A stretch of DNA of 64,000 nucleotides, from contig NZ_JANADK010000001.1 of assembly GCF_024199795.1 (NCBI RefSeq), forward strand, positions 6,386,001-6,450,000. The letters are read 5' to 3'. Positions 34,439 to 45,000 of this stretch are shown in pieces; the stretch's first letter is position 1; each line of letters opens with the position of its first letter. Source of the stretch: Bradyrhizobium sp. CCGB01. GTDB taxonomy: Bacteria; Pseudomonadota; Alphaproteobacteria; Rhizobiales; Xanthobacteraceae. A model generated the notes under the pieces. The model was not told the origin of the DNA and made no database searches. It saw only the letters and a program-made list of their open reading frames with translations. Made by a program: the position numbers and the translations under genes.

Positions 34439-35344
34439 ATGTTCGACCTCAACCAGCTCCGCTGCTTCGTGACAGTTGCGGAGGAATTGCATTTCGGCCG
34501 CGCCGCCGCGCGGCTGAACATGACCCAGCCGCCGCTGTCGCGGCAGATCCAGGTGCTCGAGCACATCATCGATGCGCCGCTGCTCGAGCGCACCAGCCGC
34601 TCGGTGCGCCTGACGCCTGCGGGCCGCAGCTTCCTGCCCGAGGCACGGCGGATCCTGAAGCTTGCGGAGAGCGCCTCGCAGGTCGCCCGCCGCATCGCGC
34701 TCGGCAAGACCGGCTCGCTGAAGATCGGCTTCACCGCGGCCGCCGCCTACGGCTTCCTTCCCGAGCTCGTCGCGGCCTGCCGCGCCAAGCTGCCCGAGGT
34801 CGACTTCTCGCTGAAGGAGATGGTCTCCGGCGATCAGTTCGAGGCGCTGACCTCGGGCCAGATCGACGCCGGCCTGCTGCGGCCGCCGATCGCACGCCCC
34901 GAGCTCACCAGCCGCCGCGTCGTCGCCGAGCCCCTGCTCGCCGCGATCCCGAAGAAGCATCCGCTGGCGAATGCCGAGAGCATCACCATCAAGGACTTCG
35001 ACGACCAGCCCTTCGTGATGTATTCGCCCTATGAGAGCCGCTATTTCCACGATCTCCTGGTGGCGCAATTCACGCGTTCCGACGTGCTGCCCCGCTATGT
35101 CCAGCACCTCAGCCAGATCCATTCGATCCTCGCAATGGTGCGCGCCGGCCTCGGTCTTGCCATCGTGCCGGCCGCCGCCGCCGGCCTGAAGATCTCCGAT
35201 GTCCGCCTACGGCCGCTGAAGCTGCGCAACCGCGTGCCAGTCGAACTGTTCATGGTCTGGCGCCGCGACGACGAGAATCCGCTGCTGTCGGCGCTGGTCA
35301 AAATCGCCGGCGAATTGTCCTCCGCGGAGGTGGCGGAGGATTGA
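34439..35344 (+). CDS. LysR-type transcriptional regulator
   Basis: 301 residues from the ATG at 34439 (MFDLNQLRCFVTVAEELHF, the usual LysR start); an ATG at 34391 would add an atypical 16-residue tail. The winged helix lies in residues 1-65 and the effector-binding domain in 90-295. It is encoded between the transporter and kdgD and in the same direction, so it probably controls the glucarate/galactarate genes. LysR-type boxes (T-N11-A) could not be placed with confidence. Confidence 0.9.
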   Translation: MFDLNQLRCFVTVAEELHFGRAAARLNMTQPPLSRQIQVLEHIIDAPLLERTSRSVRLTPAGRSFLPEARRILKLAESASQVARRIALGKTGSLKIGFTAAAAYGFLPELVAACRAKLPEVDFSLKEMVSGDQFEALTSGQIDAGLLRPPIARPELTSRRVVAEPLLAAIPKKHPLANAESITIKDFDDQPFVMYSPYESRYFHDLLVAQFTRSDVLPRYVQHLSQIHSILAMVRAGLGLAIVPAAAAGLKISDVRLRPLKLRNRVPVELFMVWRRDDENPLLSALVKIAGELSSAEVAED

Positions 35345-35474
35345 TGCTCAATCCGCATCGGTCGATATAGGCTTTGGCTTGGACGCGCATCGAACCGTCT
35401 CCTAAATAACGGCGCATGGACGCGCAGGCTTTCGGCCCGCGTCCTCCACAACACGCAATCAGGGAGCAGCGCCC

Positions 35475-36419
35475 ATGAGCAAGATGACCCCGCAGGAAAT
35501 GGCCCAGAAGATCGGATCGGGCCTCCTGTCCTTCCCCGTCACGCCCTTCAAGGCGGACTATTCCTTCGACGAGGCGACCTACCGCGCCAACATGGACTGG
35601 CTGTGCGGCTATGACGTCGCCGGCCTGTTCGCCGCCGGCGGCACCGGCGAGTTCTTCTCGCTGACGCCGAGCGAGGTTCCGCAGGTCGTCAAGATCGCCG
35701 TTGACGAGACCAAGGGCCGCGTGCCCGTGCTCGCCGGCACCGGCTACGGCACCGCCACCGCGCGCGAGATCGCTGTTGGTGCCGAGAAGGCCGGCGCCGA
35801 TGGCCTCTTGCTGCTGCCGCCCTATCTCACCCATTCCGAGCAGGACGGCCTCGCCGCCCATGTCGAGGCGGTCTGCAAATCCGTCAAGATCGGCGTGATC
35901 GTCTACAACCGCGACAACGCCATCCTCCAGCCCGACACGCTGGCCCGCCTCGCCGAGCGCTGCCCGAACCTCGTCGGCTACAAGGACGGCATCGGCGACA
36001 TCGAGCTGATGACCCGCGTCTACACCAAGCTCGGCGATCGCCTCACCTATGTCGGCGGCCTGCCGACGGCCGAGACCTTCGCGCTGCCCTATCTCGACAT
36101 GGGCGTGACGACCTATTCCTCGGCCGTGTTCAACTTCGTGCCGGAATTCGCCACCAAGTTCTACGCCGCGGTGCGCAAGCGCGACCACGAGACGATCAAT
36201 GCCGGCTTGAAGAACTTCATCCTGCCGCTGATCGCAATCCGCAACCGCAAGAAGGGTTATGCGGTCTCGATCATCAAGGCCGGCATGAAGGTGATCGGCC
36301 GCGATTCCGGTCCGGTCCGCCCGCCGCTCACCGATCTGACCGAGCAGGAGATGGCGGAACTGACCGCGCTCGTGCAAAATCTGTCCGCCGCACGATCGAC
36401 ACAACAGGCGGCAGAATAA
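35475..36419 (+). CDS. kdgD: 5-dehydro-4-deoxyglucarate dehydratase (KdgD)
   Basis: 314 residues, DapA/NAL superfamily TIM barrel. It converts 5-keto-4-deoxyglucarate to alpha-ketoglutarate semialdehyde with loss of CO2 and water. The Schiff-base lysine is K170 ([11 protein letters not shown]) and the catalytic tyrosine Y144 (IVYNRDN). GGTGEFFSL is the substrate carboxylate-binding loop; the F in place of the usual E/S pattern of true DapA supports KdgD. It is followed at 24 bp by gudD, which makes its substrate. Confidence 0.93.
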   Translation: MSKMTPQEMAQKIGSGLLSFPVTPFKADYSFDEATYRANMDWLCGYDVAGLFAAGGTGEFFSLTPSEVPQVVKIAVDETKGRVPVLAGTGYGTATAREIAVGAEKAGADGLLLLPPYLTHSEQDGLAAHVEAVCKSVKIGVIVYNRDNAILQPDTLARLAERCPNLVGYKDGIGDIELMTRVYTKLGDRLTYVGGLPTAETFALPYLDMGVTTYSSAVFNFVPEFATKFYAAVRKRDHETINAGLKNFILPLIAIRNRKKGYAVSIIKAGMKVIGRDSGPVRPPLTDLTEQEMAELTALVQNLSAARSTQQAAE

Positions 36420-36443
36420 CAGGCAACACGGGAGGAGCAGCTG

Positions 36444-37796
36444 ATGGTCGTAGTTTCAGGCGCGCCAGTCGCCGGCGCGCCGGTCGTCACATCGATGCAG
36501 GTGATCCCGGTCGCGGGTCGCGACAGCATGCTCCTCAATTTGAGCGGCGCGCATGCGCCGTTCTTCACCCGCAACATCGTCATTCTCACCGACAATGCCG
36601 GTCACACCGGCGTTGGTGAGGTGCCGGGCGGGCAAAAGATCTGGCAGACGCTGCAGGATGCCCGTGATCTCGTGATCGGCAAGACCGTCGGCGCGATGAA
36701 CAACATCCTCGCCGATATCAGCACCGCCTTCGCCGACCGCGATGCCGGCGGCCGCGGCAAGCAGACGTTCGACCTGCGCGTCATGATCCATGCGGTCACG
36801 GCGATCGAATCCGCGCTGCTCGATCTGCTCGGCCAGCATCTCGATCTTCCGGTTGCAGCGCTGCTCGGCGAAGGCCAGCAGCGCAAGAGCGTCGAGACGC
36901 TGGGCTACCTCTTCTTCGTCGGCGACCGCCGCAAATCGAAGCTCGCTTACGTCAGCGGCGAGACCGGCAAGCCGGATTGGTTCAACCTCCGCCATCAGGA
37001 GGCGATGACGCCCGAGACGGTGGTGCGGCTCGCCGAAGCCACCCACGATCATTACGGCTTCGCCGACTTCAAGCTCAAGGGCGGCGTGCTCCGCGGCGAG
37101 CAGGAGATCGAGGCCGTCACGGCCATCGCCAAACGCTTCCCCAACGCACGCGTCACGCTCGACCCCAACGGCGCCTGGTCGCTCGACGAAGCTGTCAGCC
37201 TCTGCAAGGATATGCACGGCATCCTCGCCTATGCCGAGGACCCCTGCGGCGCGGAAGGCGGCTTTTCCGGCCGCGAGATCATGGCCGAGTTCCGCCGCGC
37301 CACGGGGCTGCCGACCGCGACCAACATGATCGCCACCGACTGGCGCCAGCTCTCCCATGCGCTGCGCCTCGGGGCGGTGGACATTCCGCTGGCCGATCCC
37401 CACTTCTGGACCATGCAAGGCTCGGTGCGCGTTGCCCAGACCTGCCGCGACAACGGCCTGACCTGGGGCTCGCACTCCAACAACCACTTCGACATCTCGC
37501 TCGCGATGTTCACCCATGTCGGCGCCGCGGCCCCCGGCAAGGTCACCGCGATCGACACCCACTGGATCTGGCAGGACGGCCAGGCGCTCACCAGGGAGCC
37601 GCTCCAGATCAGGGGCGGCAAGATCGCCGTGCCGGAGCGTCCGGGCCTCGGCATCGAGATCGACCGCGCCGCCGTCGAAGCGGCGCATGAGCTCTACAAG
37701 CAGCATGGACTTGGCGCCCGTGATGACGCTATGGCCATGCAGGACCTGATCCCCGGCTGGACCTTCGACGACAAGCGTCCGTGCCTCGTGCGTTAA
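36444..37796 (+). CDS. gudD: Glucarate dehydratase (GudD)
   Basis: 450 residues, enolase superfamily. It removes water from D-glucarate (or L-idarate) to give 5-keto-4-deoxyglucarate. The active-site set is complete: K210xK212 (DFKLKGG), D240 (TLDPNGAW), E265 (YAEDPCG), N294 ([10 protein letters not shown]) and the base H344 ([14 protein letters not shown]). Length is as in E. coli GudD. GGAGGAGC precedes the ATG. It sits between kdgD and the semialdehyde dehydrogenase gene in one operon. Confidence 0.95.
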   Translation: MVVVSGAPVAGAPVVTSMQVIPVAGRDSMLLNLSGAHAPFFTRNIVILTDNAGHTGVGEVPGGQKIWQTLQDARDLVIGKTVGAMNNILADISTAFADRDAGGRGKQTFDLRVMIHAVTAIESALLDLLGQHLDLPVAALLGEGQQRKSVETLGYLFFVGDRRKSKLAYVSGETGKPDWFNLRHQEAMTPETVVRLAEATHDHYGFADFKLKGGVLRGEQEIEAVTAIAKRFPNARVTLDPNGAWSLDEAVSLCKDMHGILAYAEDPCGAEGGFSGREIMAEFRRATGLPTATNMIATDWRQLSHALRLGAVDIPLADPHFWTMQGSVRVAQTCRDNGLTWGSHSNNHFDISLAMFTHVGAAAPGKVTAIDTHWIWQDGQALTREPLQIRGGKIAVPERPGLGIEIDRAAVEAAHELYKQHGLGARDDAMAMQDLIPGWTFDDKRPCLVR

Positions 37797-37821
37797 GAAA
37801 CCTTCCTTGGAGGAAAAAACG

Positions 37822-39270
37822 ATGACTGCGATCCTGAAAAACTTCATCGGCGGCGAATGGGTCGACGGCTCCGGCGTCACCAAGAACATCAACCCCTCCA
37901 ACACCAACGACCTCGTCGGCGAATACGCCAAGGCCGACAAGGCGCAGACCGAGAAGGCGATCGCGGCAGCCAAGGCCGCTTTCCCCGCCTGGGCGCAGTC
38001 GACCCCGCAGGCGCGCTATGACGCGCTGAACAAGATTTCCCTCGAAATCCTCGCCCGCAAGGAAGAGCTCGGCCGCCTGCTGGCGCGCGAGGAAGGTAAG
38101 ACCCTGCCGGAAGGCATCGGCGAGGTCGCCCGCGCCGGCCAGATCTTTGCATTCTTCGCCGGCGAGGCGCTGCGGCTGATCGGCGAGAAGGGTGCCTCGG
38201 TGCGCCCCGGCCTCGACGTCGAGCTCACCCGCGAGCCGGTCGGTGTCATCGGCATGATCACGCCCTGGAATTTCCCGATCGCGATCCCCGCCTGGAAGAT
38301 CGCGCCGGCGCTCTGCTACGGCAACACCGTGGTGTTCAAGCCGGCTGAGCTGGTGCCGGGCTCGGCGCATGCGCTGTCCGAGATCATCACCCGCTCCGGC
38401 ATTCCCGCCGGCGTGTTCAACCTCGTGGTCGGCTCCGGCTCCGTGGTCGGCCAGACCCTGCTCGATCACCCCGATGTTGCCGCGATCTCCTTCACCGGCT
38501 CGGTGCAGACCGGCCGCAAGATCGCGCAGGCCTGCGTGCTGTCGAACCCGATGAAGAAGTTCCAGCTCGAGATGGGCGGTAAGAATCCGCTGGTCGTACT
38601 CGACGACGCCGACCTCAAGACCGCTGTCGAGGTCGCCGTCAACGGCGCCTATTTCTCGACCGGCCAGCGCTGCACCGCCTCCTCCCGCCTGATCGTGACC
38701 GAAGGCATCCACGATCGCTTCGTCGCCGCGATGGCCGAGCGCCTGAACGGCCTCTCGGTCGACGACGCGCTCAAGGCCGGCGTGCATATCGGTCCCGTGG
38801 TCGACCAGAGCCAGCTCGACCAGGACCTGCGCTACATCAAGATCGGCCAGGACGAGGGCGCCAAGCTCGCCTTCGGCGGCGAGCTGCTCAAGCGCGAGAC
38901 GCCCGGCCACTACCTCCAGCCGGCGCTGTTCACCGAAGCCAACAACAACATGCGCATCGCGCGTGAGGAGATTTTTGGCCCCGTCGCCGCCGTCATCCGC
39001 GCCAAGAACTACGAGGAAGCGCTGGCGATCTCCAATGACACCGAGTTCGGCCTCGCCTCCGGCATCTGCACCTCCAGCCTGAAATACGCCTCGCACTACA
39101 AGCGCAACAGCGAGTCCGGCATGGTGATGGTCAATCTGCCGACAGCCGGCGTCGACTATCACGTGCCGTTCGGCGGTCGGAAGGGCTCGAGCTACGGCGC
39201 CCGCGAGCAGGGCTCCTATGCGCGCGAGTTCTACACGACCGTGAAGACCGCCTATACCTTCCCCGGCTAA
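37822..39270 (+). CDS. Alpha-ketoglutarate semialdehyde dehydrogenase
   Basis: 482-residue NAD(P)-dependent aldehyde dehydrogenase. Catalytic residues E250 (FQLEMGGKNP) and C284 (FSTGQRCTASS) are present, as is the WNFPIAIPAWKI coenzyme loop. The ATG at 37822 has GGAGG 8 nt upstream. An earlier ATG at 37807 would include that site. Operon position after kdgD and gudD shows it makes 2-oxoglutarate, the end of the pathway. A hairpin covers its stop codon. Confidence 0.92.
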   Translation: MTAILKNFIGGEWVDGSGVTKNINPSNTNDLVGEYAKADKAQTEKAIAAAKAAFPAWAQSTPQARYDALNKISLEILARKEELGRLLAREEGKTLPEGIGEVARAGQIFAFFAGEALRLIGEKGASVRPGLDVELTREPVGVIGMITPWNFPIAIPAWKIAPALCYGNTVVFKPAELVPGSAHALSEIITRSGIPAGVFNLVVGSGSVVGQTLLDHPDVAAISFTGSVQTGRKIAQACVLSNPMKKFQLEMGGKNPLVVLDDADLKTAVEVAVNGAYFSTGQRCTASSRLIVTEGIHDRFVAAMAERLNGLSVDDALKAGVHIGPVVDQSQLDQDLRYIKIGQDEGAKLAFGGELLKRETPGHYLQPALFTEANNNMRIAREEIFGPVAAVIRAKNYEEALAISNDTEFGLASGICTSSLKYASHYKRNSESGMVMVNLPTAGVDYHVPFGGRKGSSYGAREQGSYAREFYTTVKTAYTFPG

Positions 39271-39285
39271 CCACGGGGAAGGTAT
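39254..39285 (+). terminator. Hairpin over the dehydrogenase stop codon
   Basis: A 12-bp stem ATACCTTCCCCG / CGGGGAAGGTAT has an 8-nt loop that includes the stop. There is no T-run, so it may attenuate transcription or stabilise the upstream mRNA rather than fully terminate. Confidence 0.55.
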
Positions 39286-39375
39286 CGTAGGGTGGGCAAA
39301 GCGAAGCGTGCCCACCGCTTACGTTCGGTATGAAGCATGGTGGGCACGGCGCGTTGCGCCTTTGCCCACCCTACG
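39286..39375. repeat. Intergenic palindrome of the CGTAGGGTGGGCAAAGC class
   Basis: CGTAGGGTGGGCAAAGCGAA is answered by GCGCCTTTGCCCACCCTACG, with an inner GTGCCCACC / GGTGGGCAC pair. It is a frequent Bradyrhizobium intergenic element (from memory), inserted here inside a catabolic operon. Confidence 0.85.
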
Positions 39376-39399
39376 ACTTCAGCTTCTGAGGTAAAGCAG

Positions 39400-40941
39400 A
39401 TGGACCAGGACGTCGCAGCGAAAGAGCAGCCCCGCTACATCAAGCTCAACGAGCGCGACAATGTCGCGATCGTGGTCAATGATTTCGGGCTTCCCGCCGG
39501 TTCGCGCTTTTCCTGCGGGCTGACGCTCCGCGCCTTCGTGCCGCAAGGGCACAAGACGGCACTGGTCGACATCGCGGAAGGCGCGCCGATCGTCCGCTAT
39601 GGCGAGGTGATCGGCACCGCGCTTTCGCCGATCCTGGCCGGCGAATGGGTGGACGAAGCGCGCATCCGCATGCCGGAGGCCCCGGCCCTCGACAAGCTCG
39701 AGATCTCGACCGCCGTCCCCGCGCCGCTGCCGCCGCTCGAAGGCTTCACCTTCGAGGGCTTCCGCAATCCCGACGGCTCGGTCGGCACGAAAAACATTCT
39801 GGGCATCTCCTCCTCCGTGCAATGCGTCAAGGGCACGATGGAATACGCCGTGAAGCGCATCCGCGCCGAACTGCTGCCGAAATACCCGAATGTCGACGAC
39901 GTCGTGCCGCTGACGCATGCCTATGGCTGCGGCGTCGCCATCACCGCGCCGGATGCTGTCGTGCCGATCCGCACGCTGCAAAACATCGCGCAGAACCCGA
40001 ATTTCGGTGGCGAGATCCTCGTCGTCGGCCTCGGCTGCGAAAAACTCGCGCCCGAACGGCTGGTGCCGGAGGGCGTCAGCGATGCCATCGTGCGGATGCA
40101 GGACGAAGCCTTTGACGGTTTTGGCGCCATCGTCGATGCGATCATGACCCAGGCGGAAGCCCGCCTGAAAATCCTCAACAAACGCACCCGCGAGACCTGC
40201 CCGGCCTCCGACCTCGTGATCGGCCTGCAATGCGGCGGCAGCGATGCCTTCTCCGGCGTCACCGCAAATCCCGCGGTCGGCTTCGCCGCGGACCTGCTGG
40301 TGCGCGCCGGCGCCACCGTGATGTTCTCCGAAGTCACCGAGGTGCGCGACGCGATCCAGCTCCTCACCCGCCGCGCCATCAACGAGGACGTCGGCCGCGC
40401 CCTGGTGCGCGAGATGGCCTGGTACGATTCTTATCTCGCCCGCGGCGGCGCGGACCGCAGCGCCAACACCACGCCCGGCAACAAGAAGGGCGGCCTCGCC
40501 AACATCGTCGAGAAGTCATTGGGCTCGATCGTCAAGTCCGGATCAAGCGCCATCACCGGCGTGCTCTCGCCCGGCGAGAAGGCGACGCAGAAGGGCATGC
40601 TGTTCGCGGCGACCCCTGCGTCCGACTTCATCTGCGGCACGCTCCAGCTCGCCTCCGGCATGACGCTGCAGGTATTCACCACCGGCCGCGGCACGCCTTA
40701 CGGCCTTGCCGCTGCACCCGTGATCAAGGTCGCGACCCGCACCGAGCTTGCCCGTCGCTGGAAGGACCTGATCGACTTCGACGCCGGCAGCATCGCCACC
40801 GGCGAGAAGACCATCGAGGAAACCGGCTGGGATTTGTTCCGCCTGATCCTCGACGTCGCCAGCGGCCGTACCAAGCCCTGGTCGGATCGCTGGGGCATCC
40901 ACAACGACCTCACGCTGTTCAATCCGGCGCCCGTCACCTGA
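39400..40941 (+). CDS. garD: Galactarate/altronate dehydratase family protein (GarD/UxaA)
   Basis: 513 residues from the ATG at 39400, which has GAGGT 8 nt upstream; the longer frame begins inside the intergenic repeat. The N-terminal SAF-like domain ([14 protein letters not shown]) is followed by the large UxaA domain ([40 protein letters not shown]) with metal-binding cysteines and histidine ([18 protein letters not shown]). Such enzymes dehydrate galactarate or altronate using Fe2+. Given the neighbours, galactarate is likely: its product enters the same KdgD route. Confidence 0.88.
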   Translation: MDQDVAAKEQPRYIKLNERDNVAIVVNDFGLPAGSRFSCGLTLRAFVPQGHKTALVDIAEGAPIVRYGEVIGTALSPILAGEWVDEARIRMPEAPALDKLEISTAVPAPLPPLEGFTFEGFRNPDGSVGTKNILGISSSVQCVKGTMEYAVKRIRAELLPKYPNVDDVVPLTHAYGCGVAITAPDAVVPIRTLQNIAQNPNFGGEILVVGLGCEKLAPERLVPEGVSDAIVRMQDEAFDGFGAIVDAIMTQAEARLKILNKRTRETCPASDLVIGLQCGGSDAFSGVTANPAVGFAADLLVRAGATVMFSEVTEVRDAIQLLTRRAINEDVGRALVREMAWYDSYLARGGADRSANTTPGNKKGGLANIVEKSLGSIVKSGSSAITGVLSPGEKATQKGMLFAATPASDFICGTLQLASGMTLQVFTTGRGTPYGLAAAPVIKVATRTELARRWKDLIDFDAGSIATGEKTIEETGWDLFRLILDVASGRTKPWSDRWGIHNDLTLFNPAPVT

Positions 40942-40959
40942 CGGCGGCAAGCCAGCCGG

Positions 40960-41700
40960 TCACTGACCGTCGATCAGATGCATGTCGCCCAGCGTGACCG
41001 GCAGGCTGCGCGTGATGAGATCGGCAATCGCCGCGCGCAGCCGTTCGCTCGAAGCCGGACCGTCAAACGTCGCGTCGGCCGTCCCGCTCGGGCCGGCCAG
41101 CCGCATGGTCCCGGTGTTGTCGAGCGGTGCGGCCGCCCGCTTCTCGATCACATCGAACGACTTGCCCTCGATCACGCGGACCTCATAGAGCGCGTGGATC
41201 AGGCCGTAGTCTGCAAGCAGCGTCCGATATTGGGCGAGCCCGACGCCCTCGACGATACGGCCGTTACCTAGCTTCGATCTCGCGCGGGTGATGACGATGT
41301 AGGCGTCCAACCCCTGCGGGGTGACGTCGCTGCGGACCAGCTCCTTGAAGGGATCACTGCGCAGGAGATTGACGGGCGCAACCGCAGAATCCCTGATCGC
41401 CGCGAACGCGGCGCGCCTGTAGCTCACCGCCTGCACGCGAAAGCGCCCGCCGAGCAGCTTCGTCGCCTGCTGGACGATCAGCTCGTCCAGCCCCCATGCG
41501 CTGATCGAGACACTTTGCCCGGCATTGCCGAGCGCGACCAGGCCGGCTTGCGTCAGGCTCATCTCCTCGCCGATGGCCGAGACGATACCGACGGTCTTGA
41601 TCGCCTGGAGCCGCGTCGTGCGCGTCTCGAACGCCGCGGCAGCACCGAGGACGACACAAGCGATCGCGCAGACGACACATAGAATAACCCTGCGACGCAT
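40960..41700 (-). CDS. Exported protein of unknown function
   Basis: 246 residues from the ATG at 41700. The N-terminus RRRVILCVVCAIACVVLGAAAAF is a signal peptide or membrane anchor. The rest is soluble and shows no family I know: KTVGIVSAIGEEMSLTQAG, a central RSDVTPQGLDAYIVITRA and a C-terminal helix. It lies 4 bp after the MipA-like gene on the same strand, so the two form an operon in the envelope. Confidence 0.7.
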   Translation of the reverse strand: MRRRVILCVVCAIACVVLGAAAAFETRTTRLQAIKTVGIVSAIGEEMSLTQAGLVALGNAGQSVSISAWGLDELIVQQATKLLGGRFRVQAVSYRRAAFAAIRDSAVAPVNLLRSDPFKELVRSDVTPQGLDAYIVITRARSKLGNGRIVEGVGLAQYRTLLADYGLIHALYEVRVIEGKSFDVIEKRAAAPLDNTGTMRLAGPSGTADATFDGPASSERLRAAIADLITRSLPVTLGDMHLIDGQ

Positions 41701-41704
41701 GGCC

Positions 41705-42598
41705 CTATCGAATCCTGAAGTCGAACGAATAGGACGCACCGAGGCCGACAGTCGTCTGGTTCGACGATCCCCGCAGCTTCACCAGCGGGCTGTCGGCAGC
41801 ATTGCCGAGCAGCTTCTCGTACTCGACATAGGCATGGACCTCCCACTGCGGATTGATGCGGTAGGAGATCTGGCTGCCGAAGCCGACCGAGTGCGCGCCG
41901 CCCTTGGCATCGTACACCGACAGCCCGGACGCCAGGGACTGCGCGGCATCGACGCCGAAATACGGTGCGGTCGCCTTGGTGCTTTTCCAGGTGAAACGCG
42001 GGCCGGCCGAGATCGTGAGCCTTTGGATCAGCGGCACGATGACGTCGGCGGAGACGTCGGCCACCGTACCGGTATGCCCGCCCAAGCCCTGGCGCAATTC
42101 ACTGCGCAGGCGAAGCCAGTCGACCGGAAAGTATTCGACGAACCCGCCAAGCTCGTAGGCGGCCTTGACGTCGCCGAGGCCGGTCAGCTCGGCATATTTG
42201 TCGCTCTTGCGCGACGCGACGTATTTGAACGCAGGCCCGGCGCGAAAATAGCCGACGTCGAACAGCGCAATGCTGGCGCTGTCGCGGGGCCCGCGAAACT
42301 GGTCGACCGACCCGGCGCGGCGGATGGTGAAGATCGGGATCGGGAGAAACTTGCCGTTCTTCGATCCGACGAAATCCGGCGTGTACTCGCCGCCGATGCC
42401 GACCATGACGGTCCAGTTGCCGGAGGGCGAAGGCAGCATCGGCACGTCGAATGGCGGGGCCGGCAGCGTGAACGCGGTCTGCGCCGATGCCGAGTGAGGG
42501 ATCGCCAGGATCGCGCCGAACGCGGCGAGGAAGGTCATCAACAAGGTCTGCTGCGCTCTCGCCGCAGGATCGAGAGCAGCTTCGTCAAAATGCTTCAT
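41705..42598 (-). CDS. MipA/OmpV family outer-membrane protein
   Basis: 297 residues (277 if the start is M21 at 42538, which gives a cleaner signal peptide, TFLAAFGAILAIPHSASA). The body shows the MipA/OmpV pattern: WTVMVGIGGEYTPDFVGSKN, the aromatic strand ends and the C-terminal GASYSFDFRIR, with an amphipathic beta-barrel alternation. MipA-like proteins sit in the outer membrane. The gene is divergent from an OmpR-type two-component system 245 bp away, which probably regulates it. Confidence 0.88.
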   Translation of the reverse strand: MKHFDEAALDPAARAQQTLLMTFLAAFGAILAIPHSASAQTAFTLPAPPFDVPMLPSPSGNWTVMVGIGGEYTPDFVGSKNGKFLPIPIFTIRRAGSVDQFRGPRDSASIALFDVGYFRAGPAFKYVASRKSDKYAELTGLGDVKAAYELGGFVEYFPVDWLRLRSELRQGLGGHTGTVADVSADVIVPLIQRLTISAGPRFTWKSTKATAPYFGVDAAQSLASGLSVYDAKGGAHSVGFGSQISYRINPQWEVHAYVEYEKLLGNAADSPLVKLRGSSNQTTVGLGASYSFDFRIR

Positions 42599-42843
42599 TT
42601 ACGGGGCCCCGGACCGGCCTTGCTGGCCTGGTCGACTCGTGTGGTTGGTGCCCCAGCATGTGATCCGGCAAAATTGCCCCAAGATTGCAAGGCGCGAGCG
42701 CCACCCCAATCCATTCCCGGCACGCGCCACCCGACCAACATTGCCCGAACATTGCCGGGCCGCGCTCTCGCTCCGAAATTTCGATCGCCGGCGCCTTTCA
42801 GCGCCGCCGTTCCTGCCTTTTATTCGCCAAGCTCGGTGACTTA

Positions 42844-43617
42844 ATGGGAACCCTGCGCGAGCCGAAATACCAGACTTCGGCCAGGGAGCGTCACGCTCAG
42901 GGTTTTGTTGCCCCGGCAGAGTCAAGGACGACCCGCGTGCGCTCCCTCGTGATCGAAGACGAACCGCAGATCGGCGCCTATGTCAGCCGGCTGCTCGGGC
43001 AATTGCACGGTGTCGTCGATGTCGTCGGCTCGATCGCCGATGCCCGCCAGGCGCTGGACAATTTCAAATACGATCTCGCGATCGTCGACCGCATGCTGCC
43101 CGACGGAGATGCGCTCCAGGTGGTGACGGCGCTGAGCCAATCGCCGGAACGCCCCGCCATCATCATGCTGACATCCAAGGACGCCAAGGAGGATGTGGTC
43201 GATGGCCTCAACGCCGGCGCCGACGACTATCTCGGAAAGCCGTTCGAGCCGCAGGAGTTGATCGCGCGGGTGCGCGCGGTGTTGCGGCGGCCCAGGCTGC
43301 TCGCGCCCTCGGTGCTGTCGCTCGGCAATGTCGAGCTGCATCTCGGCAGCAACGAGGCCGTGGTCGCCGACACCAGGATCCTGCTGCGGCGGCGCGAGGC
43401 GCTGATCCTCGCGGCGCTGTTGATGCGGCGCGACCGCGTCATCACCCGCGCTGCGCTGATCGAGGAGATCTACGGCTTCGACGACGAGATCGAATCCAAC
43501 ACGCTCGAAGCGCAGGTCTCGCGTTTGAGGAAGAAGCTGGCCGAGCTCGGTGGCGATGTCGAGATCCGCAGCATGCGAGGCATCGGTTACATCCTGCGGC
43601 TGGCCACACCGAGATGA
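42844..43617 (+). CDS. OmpR/PhoB-family response regulator
   Basis: 257 residues from the ATG at 42844; earlier in-frame ATGs add residues not seen in the family. The receiver domain (LVIEDEPQIGAYV) has phosphorylation site D82 (AIVDRMLPDG) and K in LGKPFEPQE. The winged-helix output domain ends RSMRGIGYILR. A GTG at 42938 is an alternative start right at the receiver domain. The stop overlaps the kinase ATG (ATGA), so they are translationally coupled. Confidence 0.93.
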   Translation: MGTLREPKYQTSARERHAQGFVAPAESRTTRVRSLVIEDEPQIGAYVSRLLGQLHGVVDVVGSIADARQALDNFKYDLAIVDRMLPDGDALQVVTALSQSPERPAIIMLTSKDAKEDVVDGLNAGADDYLGKPFEPQELIARVRAVLRRPRLLAPSVLSLGNVELHLGSNEAVVADTRILLRRREALILAALLMRRDRVITRAALIEEIYGFDDEIESNTLEAQVSRLRKKLAELGGDVEIRSMRGIGYILRLATPR

Positions 43618-44978
43618 CGTCGATCGCCCGAACGTTCGCGCTGTCGCTTGGCATCGCCGCAACGACCATTTTCCTGATCATGCTCGGCATCTTCATCTGG
43701 CGGTATCCGATGGAAGAACGCGAGTTCAGGGCTTGCCGCGTTGTGGTCGCCGTTCTCGATCGCGCCACCGTTATCGAAGGGCAGAATCTGACGGTACGCC
43801 CGACTCCCGCCCTCCAGGAGCTCAAAGCGGACAGCCCGAACCTCTGGTACGTCGTGTCAGCGGGCGATCTGATCAGCGAATACGGTAGCGAACGCCGTCC
43901 CCCCCTCCCCTTCGCGTTTCCTTATAACGGGCCGATCGGCTCGTCCGTCTTCAGCACACTCGACCAGAAGAGCACCTTCTGTCTCGCCGTCATGCAACGG
44001 GGCTCGTTGCAGCTTACGATGATGGTCGGTGAACCCAAGGTCCGCTTCGGCCGGATTGCAAGGAACTTCCTCGTCCGCAGCATTTTCGCGATCATCACGC
44101 TGGCGCTGGCCTTTGCGGCAACGGTCGCCATCGGCTCAATGCTGGCCGCACGTTTTGTCTCGCGCGGCATCGAAAGGGTCGCGCGTCGCGCGCTCGCGAT
44201 CGACCCATCGGCCCCGCAGGGCCTGATATCCCTGTCCGAAGTTCCCACCGAGCTGAAGCCGCTGGTCGCGGCGCTGAACCGCGCCTTCGGCGAGATCGAC
44301 GCCTACATCAGGATGCAACGCCGCTTTCTCGGCAATGCCGCACACCAGCTTCGCACACCGTTGACGCTTCTGCGCGCAAAGATCGAGGACGTGCCCGAAC
44401 GGGCCCTGAGGGCCGAATTGGTGCGCGACGTCCGCCGCCTGACGTCGCTGGTCTCCGCCATGCTCGACCTGGCGCGATTGCAAAATCATGCGATCGAGAA
44501 GCGGCCGATCGATCTTGCCCAGGTCACGCTGGACGTGCTCGCCGATTTCAGTCCCTCGGCGCTCGACGCTGGTATCGAGCTTGCGCTCGAACGCGCCGAG
44601 GAAGGTCCGCTCCTGGTGCAGGGCGTCGACGCCGCCGTCCGCAGTGCGCTCGCCAATCTCGTCGGGAACGCCATCATCCACGCCCGTGGCGCACGACGCA
44701 TCGTCGCCACGCTCAGGCACAGCAGCATCTCGATTGACGATGACGGCGCGGGCCTGCCGGGCGGCGCCGAGCACAGGCTGCTCGAACCTTTCCAGACCGG
44801 CAACAGCGCGGGCGACGGCGCCGGTCTTGGCCTCTCGATCGTCCGCGAGATCATGGCCGCCCATGGCGGCGAGCTCATCATCTCCTCCGTACCCGGCCGC
44901 GGCACGACGATGAGCTTGCGCTTTCCGGAGGCCACCGCGACAACCAAAGCTCCGCAGCCCGATCTGCAGGCGCATTAA
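43614..44978 (+). CDS. Sensor histidine kinase (partner of the OmpR-type regulator)
   Basis: 454 residues. Two membrane segments (about 9-29 and 155-177) flank a periplasmic sensor of ~125 residues that has no recognised domain. A HAMP-like linker follows (ARFVSRGIERVARRA). H244 in NAAHQLRTPLT is the phosphorylated histidine. The ATPase domain has LVGNAIIHA (N-box, H and I altered), DDDGAGLP and GAGLGLSIVREI. The signal is unknown. The next gene downstream encodes a small secreted protein, and the operon's opposite neighbour is an outer-membrane protein, pointing to envelope sensing. Confidence 0.92.
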   Translation: MTSIARTFALSLGIAATTIFLIMLGIFIWRYPMEEREFRACRVVVAVLDRATVIEGQNLTVRPTPALQELKADSPNLWYVVSAGDLISEYGSERRPPLPFAFPYNGPIGSSVFSTLDQKSTFCLAVMQRGSLQLTMMVGEPKVRFGRIARNFLVRSIFAIITLALAFAATVAIGSMLAARFVSRGIERVARRALAIDPSAPQGLISLSEVPTELKPLVAALNRAFGEIDAYIRMQRRFLGNAAHQLRTPLTLLRAKIEDVPERALRAELVRDVRRLTSLVSAMLDLARLQNHAIEKRPIDLAQVTLDVLADFSPSALDAGIELALERAEEGPLLVQGVDAAVRSALANLVGNAIIHARGARRIVATLRHSSISIDDDGAGLPGGAEHRLLEPFQTGNSAGDGAGLGLSIVREIMAAHGGELIISSVPGRGTTMSLRFPEATATTKAPQPDLQAH

Positions 44979-45000
44979 CGCGGCGTTTCGAGCCCTCCCG

